DNA of 64,000 nucleotides from UBA6136 sp044351045. Its GTDB lineage: Bacteria > Pseudomonadota > Gammaproteobacteria > Methylococcales > Methylococcaceae. Under the pieces are notes generated by a model. That model worked only from the letters and a program-made list of their open reading frames with translations, was not told the DNA's origin and ran no database searches. Each line of letters starts with the position of its first letter. The first letter of the stretch is position 1. This document shows, piece after piece, positions 19,896 to 28,154 of this stretch. Made by a program: the position numbers and the translations under genes. The stretch lies in NCBI GenBank assembly GCA_044351045.1, contig JBILGM010000004.1, forward strand, positions 1 to 64,000, in the 5' to 3' direction.

Positions 19896-19917
19896 GCCCA
19901 GGTGACGGGCAAAAAAA
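19889..19917 (+). promoter_or_regulatory. Second hairpin that pairs the terminator T-run
   Basis: Seven T plus GCCC (19889-19899) form an 11-bp perfect inverted repeat with GGGC plus seven A (19907-19917), loop AGGTGAC. The T-run of the preceding terminator is the left arm of this hairpin, so formation of the second structure would mask the U-tract. A ribosome binding site AAGGAGG follows at 19938-19944. Regulation by these alternatives is an inference. Confidence 0.45.
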
Positions 19918-19954
19918 AGCGACCCAGAAGGTCGCCGAAGGAGGAGAACGGCCG

Positions 19955-20107
19955 ATGAGTGCTTACTCTGTAGAGTTCACGGTCCCACGTCGGTGTTCTG
20001 TTGAGATTGAGCATAAGTTTTACACAGAATTGCCATTCAATCGAATCAGTAATTCTTATGATAAGGATAGGTTGATTGTAATGAAGCCTCGCCCTGTCCG
20101 TTCATGA
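19955..20107 (+). CDS. Small 50-residue open frame, function unknown
   Basis: The ATG at 19955 follows a near-perfect ribosome binding site (AAGGAGGAG, 8-base spacing), the main reason to list it. The product (MSAYSVEFTVPRRCSVEIEH followed by 30 more residues) is basic, has no signal peptide or membrane segment and resembles nothing I know. It sits between the hairpin leader and the pseudo-ATPase gene (178 bases before it). It may be a leader peptide or an RNA-encoded accident. Confidence 0.4.
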   Translation: MSAYSVEFTVPRRCSVEIEHKFYTELPFNRISNSYDKDRLIVMKPRPVRS

Positions 20108-20285
20108 CGGGTCAAGAGTCATGACCGCCTCAGGCCAAAGGGATGGCATAAAGATCGGTTGTCATAATAGTCATACCCTCCCGGTCATCCAGTCCAGCTA
20201 GGCCCGGCGCCGCTTGACCTGATATTTCGTAGAATGCTGCAATCCAGAGATTTCCCGCCACCAAATAATACGGAGCGTATTTGTC

Positions 20286-22646
20286 ATGGCCCGCTATGAG
20301 TCGGCTTTGCCGGATTCGAAGGTATATCTTGATGCGCAGCCTCAGCGTATCCACATTAGAGCCCCCGCTGCCTTCAGTGGAGTGACCGGTCAGAGAGTGT
20401 GCGAAAACTTTCTCAGGCGGGTTTTTACAGTGCGATCCGTCCGTTCAATTGACCTTGATCGAGTCAATGGGAATGTAACGATAAGTCACGCTGTCAATGC
20501 CGAAGGACTGCCTGAATTACTTCGATTGCTCTCAAAAACGATCGTGGGGGATGAGTCTACCCAGCCCTACAGTCTCACTTTTCCAATGGCCGGGGAGAGG
20601 CTGGTCTTGTTTCGCTACGGTGATAGGGTAACACCATGGCAAGTCATGACCGATCGGCCAGGTCTGCTTGAGCTTCGAAGGTTGGAACTGGGTAAGAACG
20701 CATCAAAACGCCGACGATTGTTTTCTGTGCTGGAATCCATGCGGGGTGTAAAAGCGTTCCAGTCAAGGCGATCGAGTAGCCGGCTGGTTATCAACTACGA
20801 TCCCACTTACCTCAATGCGGCGCAAATCCTGCGGCTGGTTGACGAAGTCTTCCAGAAAGACAGCTGGGTAAACTTGCAAGAAATCCAGCGTACGTCCTAT
20901 GGTATGGCGCCGGCCACCGTGGCCATTTCGGCCGGCGCACTTTTCGTACCCGAATTTGCGATAGCTAGCGCGGTATTGCTTATGGGTATGAATATCCCTA
21001 CGGTCGGGAAGGCGCTGACCGAGCTTAGTTCGCGCCGATTTGGCTTGCCTGTGCTTTACTCGACAATCCTGATCACAACCCTGGCTACAGGTCAGTTTTT
21101 ACCGGCCTCATTGATGACATGGTTCTTTCGTTTCTGGCGACGTCGTTTTGAACAGAAGCTAGAGCACGTTCAGTTCGATATGTTGTCAAGCTATCTGCCC
21201 AAGCCAGTGGCTGCCAGCAGACGGTCTGACAATGGAACCATAGAGGCAGTGCAGACTGACACGTTATTGGTTGGCGACCTGATTCTGGTCAAGTTGGGGG
21301 ACATTGTTCCTGCCGATGCAACCATTGTTGAGGGTCATTGCGCATTGACTCAATTCAGTTCCCCTGGCCGCCAATCGGATCCCAGGCAGAAGGGACCCGG
21401 TGACCGTATTCATGCCGGTTCGGTTCTGGTTGCGGGGCAGGTCACTGCGAGCGTGGAAAAAACCGGGGCAAACACGCTCGCCGCGGGCTTGGGTCAAGTT
21501 CTCGTTGATGCCACAACGCCCGTTGCCGGCATCATGTCGCCTACCCAAAATGCAGAGTTATTTGCCAGTCGGGCCGTAAAACCCACCTTGATACTTGCCG
21601 GACTTGGGGGTCTGGCCACCGGTGACCTGATGACGGCTGGTGCAGTGCTACGCCCAGATTACGCGACAGGTATAGGGCTCTCAGAAACAATCAATCATTG
21701 GGCAGGCGTGGACAGGTGCCTGACATCCGGGGCTATTCTAGGTTCGCCACAAGCCCTGGATAAGCTTCTGACCATCAAGGTGGTCATCTTCGATCAATCG
21801 GTTACAGAAAAAACCGATCAGCGGGTTCATTTAGTAGTGGAGGGAGGGCTGGATCCGGGATTGCTTGTATCACTCGTTGCGGGTGTTCTCCGTCACGTCG
21901 GGGATCCACGTGCTGCGGCAGCCATCAGGGAATGTCGTCAACGAGGGCATCAACCGCTGCAGGTAAACTTTCTGCGCCGGACCACAAAGGGATATGCCGC
22001 TGAATTCAAAGGGCATGAAATTTTTCTAGATGACTTCGCCGACATGACCAACGATACCAGTCGCCTTTCGGTAAAAGTCGATGGCGCACCGGCGGGGGAG
22101 TTGAACTTCACAAGCCAGAGTTCACCAGAATTGAATGAAACACTAGAGGCTTTGCGTAAGGTTAATCCCAAACTTCGTTTTGTTTGTCTTTCCAGCCACG
22201 GCAGTAACGAAGCGGCTAACCGGCTTGACCGGCCGCTTGATTCCGAAACCCGAAAGATTGGCCGCGGCACGGCCACGCCATCGGGCATCATCAAGGGTTA
22301 TCAAGAAAGCATGGGGCCAGTTGCTTTCATTGGCGATCTGAATGCGCAGGAAACAGCCCAAATCCAGGCGGACCTCATGATCAATTGCGGTGAATCACTA
22401 TCCTCTTCTGCGGATATCCATTTGCTTGATTCCAATCTCTCTGCGCTTCCGGACTTGTGGAGTATTGCTAAAAGGCAGACTGAGTTGAGCAAGCAAAATA
22501 TGCATGGAGCGCTCGGCCCCAATCTGCTGTGTGTGGCCGGCTGTTTTCTGTTGGGTTTCACGAGCCTACATGCCGTCGTGATATCCAATTTGGGGACTCT
22601 TGCCCTATACAAAAGAGCCACCGCCCGATTGGAGGCCTCTGCCTAG
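20286..22646 (+). CDS. P-type ATPase-like protein lacking the catalytic motifs (pseudoenzyme)
   Basis: A 786-residue protein with the overall plan of a P1B heavy-metal ATPase: N-terminal ferredoxin-like domains without CxxC, membrane segments near residues 210-235, 255-280, 435-455 and 745-770, an actuator-like domain (VGDLILVKLGDIVPADATIV, then GPGDRIHAGSVLVAGQV) and a nucleotide-binding-like part. The diagnostic residues are gone: the phosphorylation motif DKTGT is FDQSVTEKT (about residue 503), the TGE loop is FSSPGR (about 356), the hinge GDGxND is GDLNAQE (about 683), and the intramembrane CPC is RPDYATG. The frame is nevertheless open throughout, arguing for selection on a non-transport role such as metal sensing or scaffolding. 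It lies beside the TonB receptor and the mxa cluster. Confidence 0.75.
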   Translation: MARYESALPDSKVYLDAQPQRIHIRAPAAFSGVTGQRVCENFLRRVFTVRSVRSIDLDRVNGNVTISHAVNAEGLPELLRLLSKTIVGDESTQPYSLTFPMAGERLVLFRYGDRVTPWQVMTDRPGLLELRRLELGKNASKRRRLFSVLESMRGVKAFQSRRSSSRLVINYDPTYLNAAQILRLVDEVFQKDSWVNLQEIQRTSYGMAPATVAISAGALFVPEFAIASAVLLMGMNIPTVGKALTELSSRRFGLPVLYSTILITTLATGQFLPASLMTWFFRFWRRRFEQKLEHVQFDMLSSYLPKPVAASRRSDNGTIEAVQTDTLLVGDLILVKLGDIVPADATIVEGHCALTQFSSPGRQSDPRQKGPGDRIHAGSVLVAGQVTASVEKTGANTLAAGLGQVLVDATTPVAGIMSPTQNAELFASRAVKPTLILAGLGGLATGDLMTAGAVLRPDYATGIGLSETINHWAGVDRCLTSGAILGSPQALDKLLTIKVVIFDQSVTEKTDQRVHLVVEGGLDPGLLVSLVAGVLRHVGDPRAAAAIRECRQRGHQPLQVNFLRRTTKGYAAEFKGHEIFLDDFADMTNDTSRLSVKVDGAPAGELNFTSQSSPELNETLEALRKVNPKLRFVCLSSHGSNEAANRLDRPLDSETRKIGRGTATPSGIIKGYQESMGPVAFIGDLNAQETAQIQADLMINCGESLSSSADIHLLDSNLSALPDLWSIAKRQTELSKQNMHGALGPNLLCVAGCFLLGFTSLHAVVISNLGTLALYKRATARLEASA

Positions 22647-22679
22647 CACAGTCATGCCTTGTTTGGCCCTTGCTGTGCT
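22645..22679 (+). terminator. Weak hairpin after the pseudo-ATPase gene
   Basis: AGCACAG at 22645-22651 pairs with CTGTGCT at 22673-22679 across a 21-base loop and begins within the stop codon. There is no T-run. The rest of the gap up to 22881 shows no gene or clear signal. Confidence 0.25.
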
Positions 22680-22881
22680 GAGTCTGGGCCAACGACTGAG
22701 GGTCATAATCTCCCAAAAGGGCCTAAACTTCCTCCCTCGTTGGCCGACATGCCAAGGGGTCATCGTGTAAACAGCCCATCCGTTCAGTCTGAGCCATGGC
22801 GTTTTTTCATGCCGGTATCAGAAAAGGGGTGATTCTGTCGTTTCAAAACAAGAGGTCCATGTAAATCCCTCCTGGGGCCGG

Positions 22882-22903
22882 AAAAAAGCGGCCCGTGGGC
22901 CGC
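22882..22903 (-). terminator. Intrinsic terminator of the TonB receptor gene
   Basis: Read on the minus strand, GCGGCCC-AC-GGGCCGC (22888-22903) is followed by six T (22882-22887). It lies 55 bases after the receptor stop codon and has the classic form. Confidence 0.8.
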
Positions 22904-22957
22904 CCTATCAAGGCAGAGGGAGGCAAGACCCCCTCACATCGGCGGGACAAGGGTCCG

Positions 22958-25405
22958 CTAGAAGGAAACCTTGACGCCTGCCCAGCCGGCCTGGGGTGCA
23001 CCGGGACCGACAAAGCGCGGGTTGTTGTATTTGTCGCCCAAAACTTCGTCGGCTTCGCCGAAGTTACCGAACGTCTGGTAGTTGTTGTTGAAGATGTTAT
23101 CGAAGCGACCGAATACGGCAAGATTCTCGTTGTACCGATATTCCGCCAGAAGATTCACGAGAGCAAAACCATTAACTGGCGCGTTCTGGTTCGCTTCATC
23201 TCCGCGAAGATATTGGTAGCTTTGATAGTTCAAGTTGGCACCAAACGTGAACCCTTCAAAGATCATCCAATCGGCATAAGCCTTAAGCATGTTTTGAGGC
23301 AGTCCTGGTATGTAGTCGCCTGGCCGCACAAAGGTTTGCCCCATATCATTGGCATAAGGATTGTTGGGGCTGTTGGCGACAAAAGGGGTCTGAAAGGTGG
23401 CGTCCAGATAGGTGTAATTAAACCCGAATCGCACCGTCTCATAGTTGGCGTTCAGACTGAGTTCCAGGCCTTGCCTCAGCGTATTGCCGACATTGGTGAA
23501 GTAGCCCATATTCGACAGGCGGCCACTGCTGATGAAGATGATGTCGTCGGTATTCGTGGTGTTGAAATAACCCGCGCTCCAGTCATAGTTGCCGCCATAC
23601 ATGATTTGCTTTAATTGGCCGCGGAAGCCTGCTTCTGCTGTCTTGGCCACGACCTGCTCGAGTGGCGGGTCGGATAGAAATGAATTGGGGAGCCGACAGG
23701 GTTTTTCAGGGTTGGCGCAACTCAACTCGACCGCGGTGGGAGCACGGTTGGATTCGCTATAGCTGGCGTAAGTCTGCAGCTCCGGCATGAAGGCATAGGT
23801 CAAACCACCAGAGGGGTTGAACCGCTGGTAATTATGCTGACCGTTCAGCTCATCGCCGAACTTGTCGTACAGGTTGACGCGGGCCTGGTTATAGCGGCCT
23901 GCGGCGGTCAGCGCCAGGTTCTCGGTGACGGAGAAGGTGTCGGTGAAGTAAACGCCATAGTAGGTAGTGTTGGTGTTGAGCCGGACAATACCCTCTCTGG
24001 TGTATGTCCCGCTGCCAAGGGTGCCCCGGCTTGGTGTCAAGGCACCCAGTTCCTGATTGGAATTGAAGTTGGTATTACCCTCGTCATAGCTGCCGCCGCC
24101 AACAAGCCGGTTCTTGAAGCCGAACCAGTCGTGCTCAAACGCGGCCTGAGCGGTAGCGCCGGCGGTCCGCATATTGGTTTGAGTCATGTTTTGGGTGGCT
24201 GAGCTGTTTCGTGCATTAGCCCGGATGGGCTTGCCATTGGTGTCGAGCACGAGTTCTTGCTCGCCTTCACCCTCTTCCTCTTCACAGAGAAAGCCCGACC
24301 CGTCCTCACATTCTTCATAGTCAGTATCGTCACCATTGAAAGTGGGGACGAGGTTTTGCCGGTAATAGGTGGTGCCTGACAGTTCGATCTTGTCCGTGAC
24401 CCAGGTTGACCCCTGCAAGGAGGCCAGAAACATCTCCGTTCTTGTCCGATCCGGATGCGTAAAAACCGCGTTGCGCTGTTCCTCATATAGCTGAACGGGG
24501 GTCGTGCCATTCCCATTCATGGTGCTGCCATTTCCCGCCAGGGTTAGGTCGAGATCCGACTTGTCTCCGCGCCAACTGAAGGTACCCAGCCCTTGCATGA
24601 CGCTGGTCGGCGAGTATTGACGCCAACCATCCTCAGCGAAATTTCTCAAGTCGATGTAATAGCCGAAGGTGCCGTCATTCCAGCCGGACATGACTTCTTC
24701 GACATTACGGCCCCATGAGCCACCATAAGCCTCAGCCGAATGGCCTGGAGCGGAGAAGCCCGTCTTGGTTTTCATGGAAATGGCGCCACCCAAACTGTTC
24801 AGGCCATAGACTGCGTTGGAGCCCGAGTGAAGGTCCATGCGCTCAATCGCCCCCTCGGAGATCAAGTTCCAGTTAACGGTATCGCCGAATATTTCATTGA
24901 AGCGTACCCCGTTGACATACACGGACAGACCTTGTGAGACCCCCAGCAGTGGCGAGGCAGAGAAACCCCGGAATTGAACGTCCTGTTGCATGGGGTTGTT
25001 TGAGGTATCGTTGACCGACACGCTGCCCATATAGCGACGCATATAGTCGGGCAAGTTCCACGCCTGTGTCTCTTCCATTTCATCGGAGGTGACCGTCTGA
25101 ATGGGTGAGGGTATCTTGTAGATCGACACGCCAGTTTCGGGTGACGTGAGAGGGGAATCACTCACCACATGCACCTCATCCAGTTCGATCACATCGCCGT
25201 CCAGCGGTTTGCTGATGGTTTTTTTCTCGGTGATTTTTTCGCTGGAAACCTTCTTATCGGTTGCCTCAAGATCAGGTTTGGCCATCTGGCTTTCTAGCGG
25301 GGTCGCTGCTTCGGCATCCCGGACGGTTTCCGCCTCGGTGTTCGGTGTCATTCCAATTAGCAAGGCCGTGCTGCCTGCCATAAGGGTTTTTCGATGGCGC
25401 TTCAT
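22958..25405 (-). CDS. TonB-dependent outer-membrane receptor
   Basis: An 815-residue receptor. The ATG at 25405 has AGG 6 bases upstream. After an exported N-terminus, ELDEVHVVSDS is TonB-box-like; a plug domain (IPSPIQTVTSDEMEE, then MRRYMGSVSVNDTSNNPMQQ) and a 22-strand-type barrel follow, ending in KVSF with the terminal Phe of outer-membrane proteins. An extracellular-type loop near residues 370-400 is strikingly acidic with two Cys (EECEDGSGFLCEEEEGEGEQ), suggesting cation binding. The gene is divergent from the methanol cluster and an RGGAA-N3-TTCCY repeat lies 66 bases upstream of its start. The substrate is unknown; a metal chelate is plausible given MDH metal needs. Confidence 0.88.
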   Translation of the reverse strand: MKRHRKTLMAGSTALLIGMTPNTEAETVRDAEAATPLESQMAKPDLEATDKKVSSEKITEKKTISKPLDGDVIELDEVHVVSDSPLTSPETGVSIYKIPSPIQTVTSDEMEETQAWNLPDYMRRYMGSVSVNDTSNNPMQQDVQFRGFSASPLLGVSQGLSVYVNGVRFNEIFGDTVNWNLISEGAIERMDLHSGSNAVYGLNSLGGAISMKTKTGFSAPGHSAEAYGGSWGRNVEEVMSGWNDGTFGYYIDLRNFAEDGWRQYSPTSVMQGLGTFSWRGDKSDLDLTLAGNGSTMNGNGTTPVQLYEEQRNAVFTHPDRTRTEMFLASLQGSTWVTDKIELSGTTYYRQNLVPTFNGDDTDYEECEDGSGFLCEEEEGEGEQELVLDTNGKPIRANARNSSATQNMTQTNMRTAGATAQAAFEHDWFGFKNRLVGGGSYDEGNTNFNSNQELGALTPSRGTLGSGTYTREGIVRLNTNTTYYGVYFTDTFSVTENLALTAAGRYNQARVNLYDKFGDELNGQHNYQRFNPSGGLTYAFMPELQTYASYSESNRAPTAVELSCANPEKPCRLPNSFLSDPPLEQVVAKTAEAGFRGQLKQIMYGGNYDWSAGYFNTTNTDDIIFISSGRLSNMGYFTNVGNTLRQGLELSLNANYETVRFGFNYTYLDATFQTPFVANSPNNPYANDMGQTFVRPGDYIPGLPQNMLKAYADWMIFEGFTFGANLNYQSYQYLRGDEANQNAPVNGFALVNLLAEYRYNENLAVFGRFDNIFNNNYQTFGNFGEADEVLGDKYNNPRFVGPGAPQAGWAGVKVSF

Positions 25406-25470
25406 AACCTGATCTCGTCGAGTCAAAGATAAAGCGCGAAATTTTAATGACTCGGCCGTTAAGCCCCCAT

Positions 25471-25483
25471 AGGAAAACTTCCT
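25471..25483. promoter_or_regulatory. Inverted repeat AGGAA-AAC-TTCCT (site 2)
   Basis: A perfect dyad centred 72 bases upstream of the TonB receptor start codon. Its flank (TTTAATGACTCGGCCGTT on the plus strand) resembles the flank of the site at 36904 (TTTAATGAGCCGGTCGTT), so the element and its surroundings were duplicated together with the neighbouring response-regulator gene. Confidence 0.6.
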
Positions 25484-25525
25484 TAAATGGCGCTGCTTGG
25501 CGGAATGGACCTGACTATTTGGGTG

Positions 25526-26018
25526 TCAGGTTTGGTCTTCGGTCAGTTTTCCTGGTGTCAGTAATCGATGTTCATAAGCCAGCTTGACCAGTTCGGTAAT
25601 GGTGCTGACCCCCAGTTTTTCCTTGATGATGGTGACGTAGTTGCCCACCGTCTTGACGCTGATGCGCAGCGCTGTCGCGGTGTCGCGGACACTGTGACCC
25701 TCAAAGATAACCCAGGGCACCGGCCTCCAGCGCCCGGCTGACATAGACTCCCTCGTCGTGAATGCTGAACACCAGAATCTTCGCCTGCCGATCGCGGTGG
25801 ATGATGCGCCGGATCGCCTCAAGTCTGCCGATACCCGGCAGATTGAGGTCTATGACCTTGACATCCGGAGCATGTGTCTGAAATTTCGTGCAAGCCTCTT
25901 CCCCGGTATCTGCCTCTCCGAGGACGTTCATGTCGGTCATCCCGGCAAGCAGCATGCGGCATCCTGCTTTTACCACCGCATAGTCGTCAACCAGGATTAC
26001 CTTGCAAGCGTCTTTCAT
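25526..26018 (-). pseudogene. LuxR-type response regulator copy with an internal 179-bp deletion
   Basis: The first part encodes a receiver (VILVDDYAVVKAG, VIDLNLPGIG, VFSIHDEGVYVSRAL) up to GALGYL; the last part encodes the NarL-type helix-turn-helix (GHSVRDTATALRISVKTVGN and the rest) in another frame. Aligned with the intact paralogue at 36929-37627, the copy lacks the bases equal to 37132-37310. That removes 179 bp and shifts the frame, so 61 residues of linker and start of the output domain are lost. Just downstream of each copy's stop lies an RGGAA-N3-TTCCY repeat. The receiver half could still be made as a short protein. Confidence 0.88.
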
Positions 26019-26113
26019 GTTTTGTTGGTGATAAAGCCTGTCCAGGGCTGATGGTCTGGCCCTGGCGGAAGAGGGTTCGTCGAGTCATTTCAGTTCATAA
26101 GCATACATGCCCC

Positions 26114-26147
26114 GGGAACTGTTCCCGATGGAGCGGGCAGTTTTCCC
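26114..26147 (+). promoter_or_regulatory. Tandem inverted repeats upstream of mxaF (site 3)
   Basis: GGGAA-CTG-TTCCC at 26114-26126 is perfect; GGGCA-GTT-TTCCC at 26135-26147 has one mismatch. Their centres are 21 bp apart, two helical turns, so dimers would bind on the same DNA face. They lie 121-154 bases before the mxaF start codon, a typical activator position. The binding protein is not proven; the NarL/LuxR-type regulators encoded downstream are candidates. Confidence 0.65.
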
Positions 26148-26267
26148 GGTCAGTCTTGGGTGGTATTCAGTAGTGAGCGGATGGCTGGCCTCAGAGAATG
26201 TGCAGCGTTCAAGGGGCAGCCAATGCTCTGGTCTCAAAGCAACACCACCACTGAGGAGAAGCACACC

Positions 26268-28073
26268 ATGCGAAAGACAACAATGGCGGTCAGCGTCAGG
26301 CATGCGCTGATTTCGATGGCCTTGACGACCCTGTCGGCCACGGCCCTGGCCAACAAGGATCTGGATTTCATGTCCAAGGATGACCGTAACTGGGTGATGC
26401 AGACCAAGGACTACAGCGCCAGCCATTTCAGCAAACTGGATGATATCAATGCCAGCAACGTGGACAAGCTCAAGGTGGCCTGGACGTTCTCGACCGGCAC
26501 CCTGCACGGACATGAGGGTGGTCCGCTGGTGGCCAACGGCATCATGTATGTTCATACCCCATTTCCAAACAATGTTTTTGCCATCGACCTGAATGACCCG
26601 GGCCGTATCAAGTGGCAGTACAAGCCCAAACAGAATCCGGCGGCCCGGGCCGTGGCTTGTTGCGACGTCGTCAATCGGGGTGTCGCGTATGTGCCGGGCG
26701 GAGACCATGGTCCGGCCAAGATCTTCCTGAATCAGTTGGACGGTAATGTGGTGGCGCTGAATGCCGAAACCGGCGAAGAAATCTGGAAGATGGAAAATTC
26801 GGATATCACCATGGGGTCGACCTTGACTGGAGCGCCCTTTGTCGCCGGTGACAAGGTGCTGGTCGGTACCGCCGGAGCCGAACTGGGCGTGCGCGGTTAT
26901 GTCACCGCCTACAACATCAAGGATGGAAAGCAGGAGTGGCGCGCTTACGCCACCGGTCCCGATGAGGATCTGCTGCTGGACGAGAAATTCAATAGCCACA
27001 ATCCGCACTACGGCCAGTTCGGCCTGGGCCTGAAGACTTGGGAGAGCGATGCCTGGAAGATCGGCGGCGGCACCAACTGGGGCTGGTACGCCTATGATCC
27101 CAAGCTCGACATGGTTTACTACGGTTCCGGTAATCCGGCGCCGTGGAATGAAACCATGCGGCCAGGTGACAACAAGTGGACCATGACCATCTGGGGCCGC
27201 GACCTCAAGACCGGCAAGGCCAAATTCGGTTACCAGAAGACCCCTCATGACGAATGGGATTATGCGGGTGTCAACTACATGGGCCTGTCCGAGCAGGAGG
27301 TCGATGGCAAGATGACCCCGCTGCTGACCCATCCTGACCGCAATGGTCTGGTGTACACGCTCAACCGCGAAACCGGATCGCTGGTGAACGCCTTCAAGAT
27401 TGATGACACGGTCAACTGGGTCAAGAAGGTCGATCTCAAGACAGGTATTCCTATCCGAGATCCGGAATACGCCACCTCCATGGATCATGAATCGAAGGGT
27501 ATCTGCCCTTCCGCCATGGGATATCACAATCAAGGATTGGAATCCTATGATCCCGACAAGAAGCAGTTCTTCATGGGGGTCAATCATATCTGCATGGATT
27601 GGGAACCCTTCATGCTGCCCTATCGCGCCGGACAGTTTTTCGTGGGCGCGACTCTGAACATGTACCCGGGTCCGAAGGGTACTCTCGGACAGGTCAAGGC
27701 CATGAATTCCGTGACGGGTCAGATGGCTTGGGAGGTCAAGGAGAAATTCGCGATTTGGGGTGGCACTCTAGCCACGGCGGGGAATCTGGTCTTTTACGGG
27801 ACCTTGGATGGCTATATCAAGGCACGTGATTCCCGTAGCGGCGCTATGAAATGGCAATTCAAATTGCCTTCCGGTGTCATTGGTCACCCCATCACCTATG
27901 AGCACAATGGCAAACAGTATGTCGCGATTTACTCCGGAGTGGGCGGCTGGCCAGGCGTGGGACTGGTCTTCGACCTGAAAGACCCGACTGCCGGTCTGGG
28001 TGCCGTGGGAGCCTTCAAGGAGCTTGCTCACCATACCCAGATGGGTGGCGCGTTGTTCGTCTTCTCTCTCTAA
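26268..28073 (+). CDS. mxaF: Methanol dehydrogenase large subunit (PQQ, calcium type)
   Basis: A 601-residue periplasmic quinoprotein oxidising methanol to formaldehyde. It has a signal peptide (HALISMALTTLSATALA), the eight-bladed propeller, the adjacent-Cys pair AVACCDVVNRG that contacts PQQ, and the catalytic region HDEWDYAGVNYMG. The residue two after the catalytic Asp is Ala, as in calcium-dependent MxaF; lanthanide XoxF enzymes carry Asp there. AGGAG precedes the ATG at 26268, giving the usual N-terminus. It leads the mxaFJGIRSACKLD cluster, with operator-like repeats upstream. Confidence 0.98.
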   Translation: MRKTTMAVSVRHALISMALTTLSATALANKDLDFMSKDDRNWVMQTKDYSASHFSKLDDINASNVDKLKVAWTFSTGTLHGHEGGPLVANGIMYVHTPFPNNVFAIDLNDPGRIKWQYKPKQNPAARAVACCDVVNRGVAYVPGGDHGPAKIFLNQLDGNVVALNAETGEEIWKMENSDITMGSTLTGAPFVAGDKVLVGTAGAELGVRGYVTAYNIKDGKQEWRAYATGPDEDLLLDEKFNSHNPHYGQFGLGLKTWESDAWKIGGGTNWGWYAYDPKLDMVYYGSGNPAPWNETMRPGDNKWTMTIWGRDLKTGKAKFGYQKTPHDEWDYAGVNYMGLSEQEVDGKMTPLLTHPDRNGLVYTLNRETGSLVNAFKIDDTVNWVKKVDLKTGIPIRDPEYATSMDHESKGICPSAMGYHNQGLESYDPDKKQFFMGVNHICMDWEPFMLPYRAGQFFVGATLNMYPGPKGTLGQVKAMNSVTGQMAWEVKEKFAIWGGTLATAGNLVFYGTLDGYIKARDSRSGAMKWQFKLPSGVIGHPITYEHNGKQYVAIYSGVGGWPGVGLVFDLKDPTAGLGAVGAFKELAHHTQMGGALFVFSL

Positions 28074-28154
28074 ACCAGCGCTTGCCGAATACCAAGGCGA
28101 TCCTAAGGATTGCCTCTGGTATTCGACATCCATACGAGTCTGAGGATATGACTG

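Larger units (their letters stand above)
19553..19954. other. 402-base leader region before the pseudo-ATPase genes
   Basis: No credible gene lies here. The region holds a weak palindrome CCAGGAAAGTTCCCTGG at 19654-19670, the perfect operator-like repeat at 19729-19741, an SD-like GGAGGAGGA at 19762-19770 with no start codon at usable distance, the palindrome GCCCAGCTGGGC at 19774-19785, and two consecutive hairpins between 19870 and 19917. It therefore looks like a regulatory leader transcribed rightwards. Confidence 0.5.

Noticed and set aside
22895..23614. A 239-residue plus-strand open frame opposite the TonB receptor
   Set aside because: It is the shadow of the receptor's well-supported barrel coding sequence and shows no family of its own.
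26085..27587. A 500-residue minus-strand open frame opposite mxaF
   Set aside because: Shadow of mxaF, whose codons and family match are decisive.
26268..28073. Possible lanthanide-type XoxF dehydrogenase
   Set aside because: The catalytic region reads WDYAG, with Ala where XoxF has the extra Asp, and mxaI is present, so it is calcium-type MxaF.
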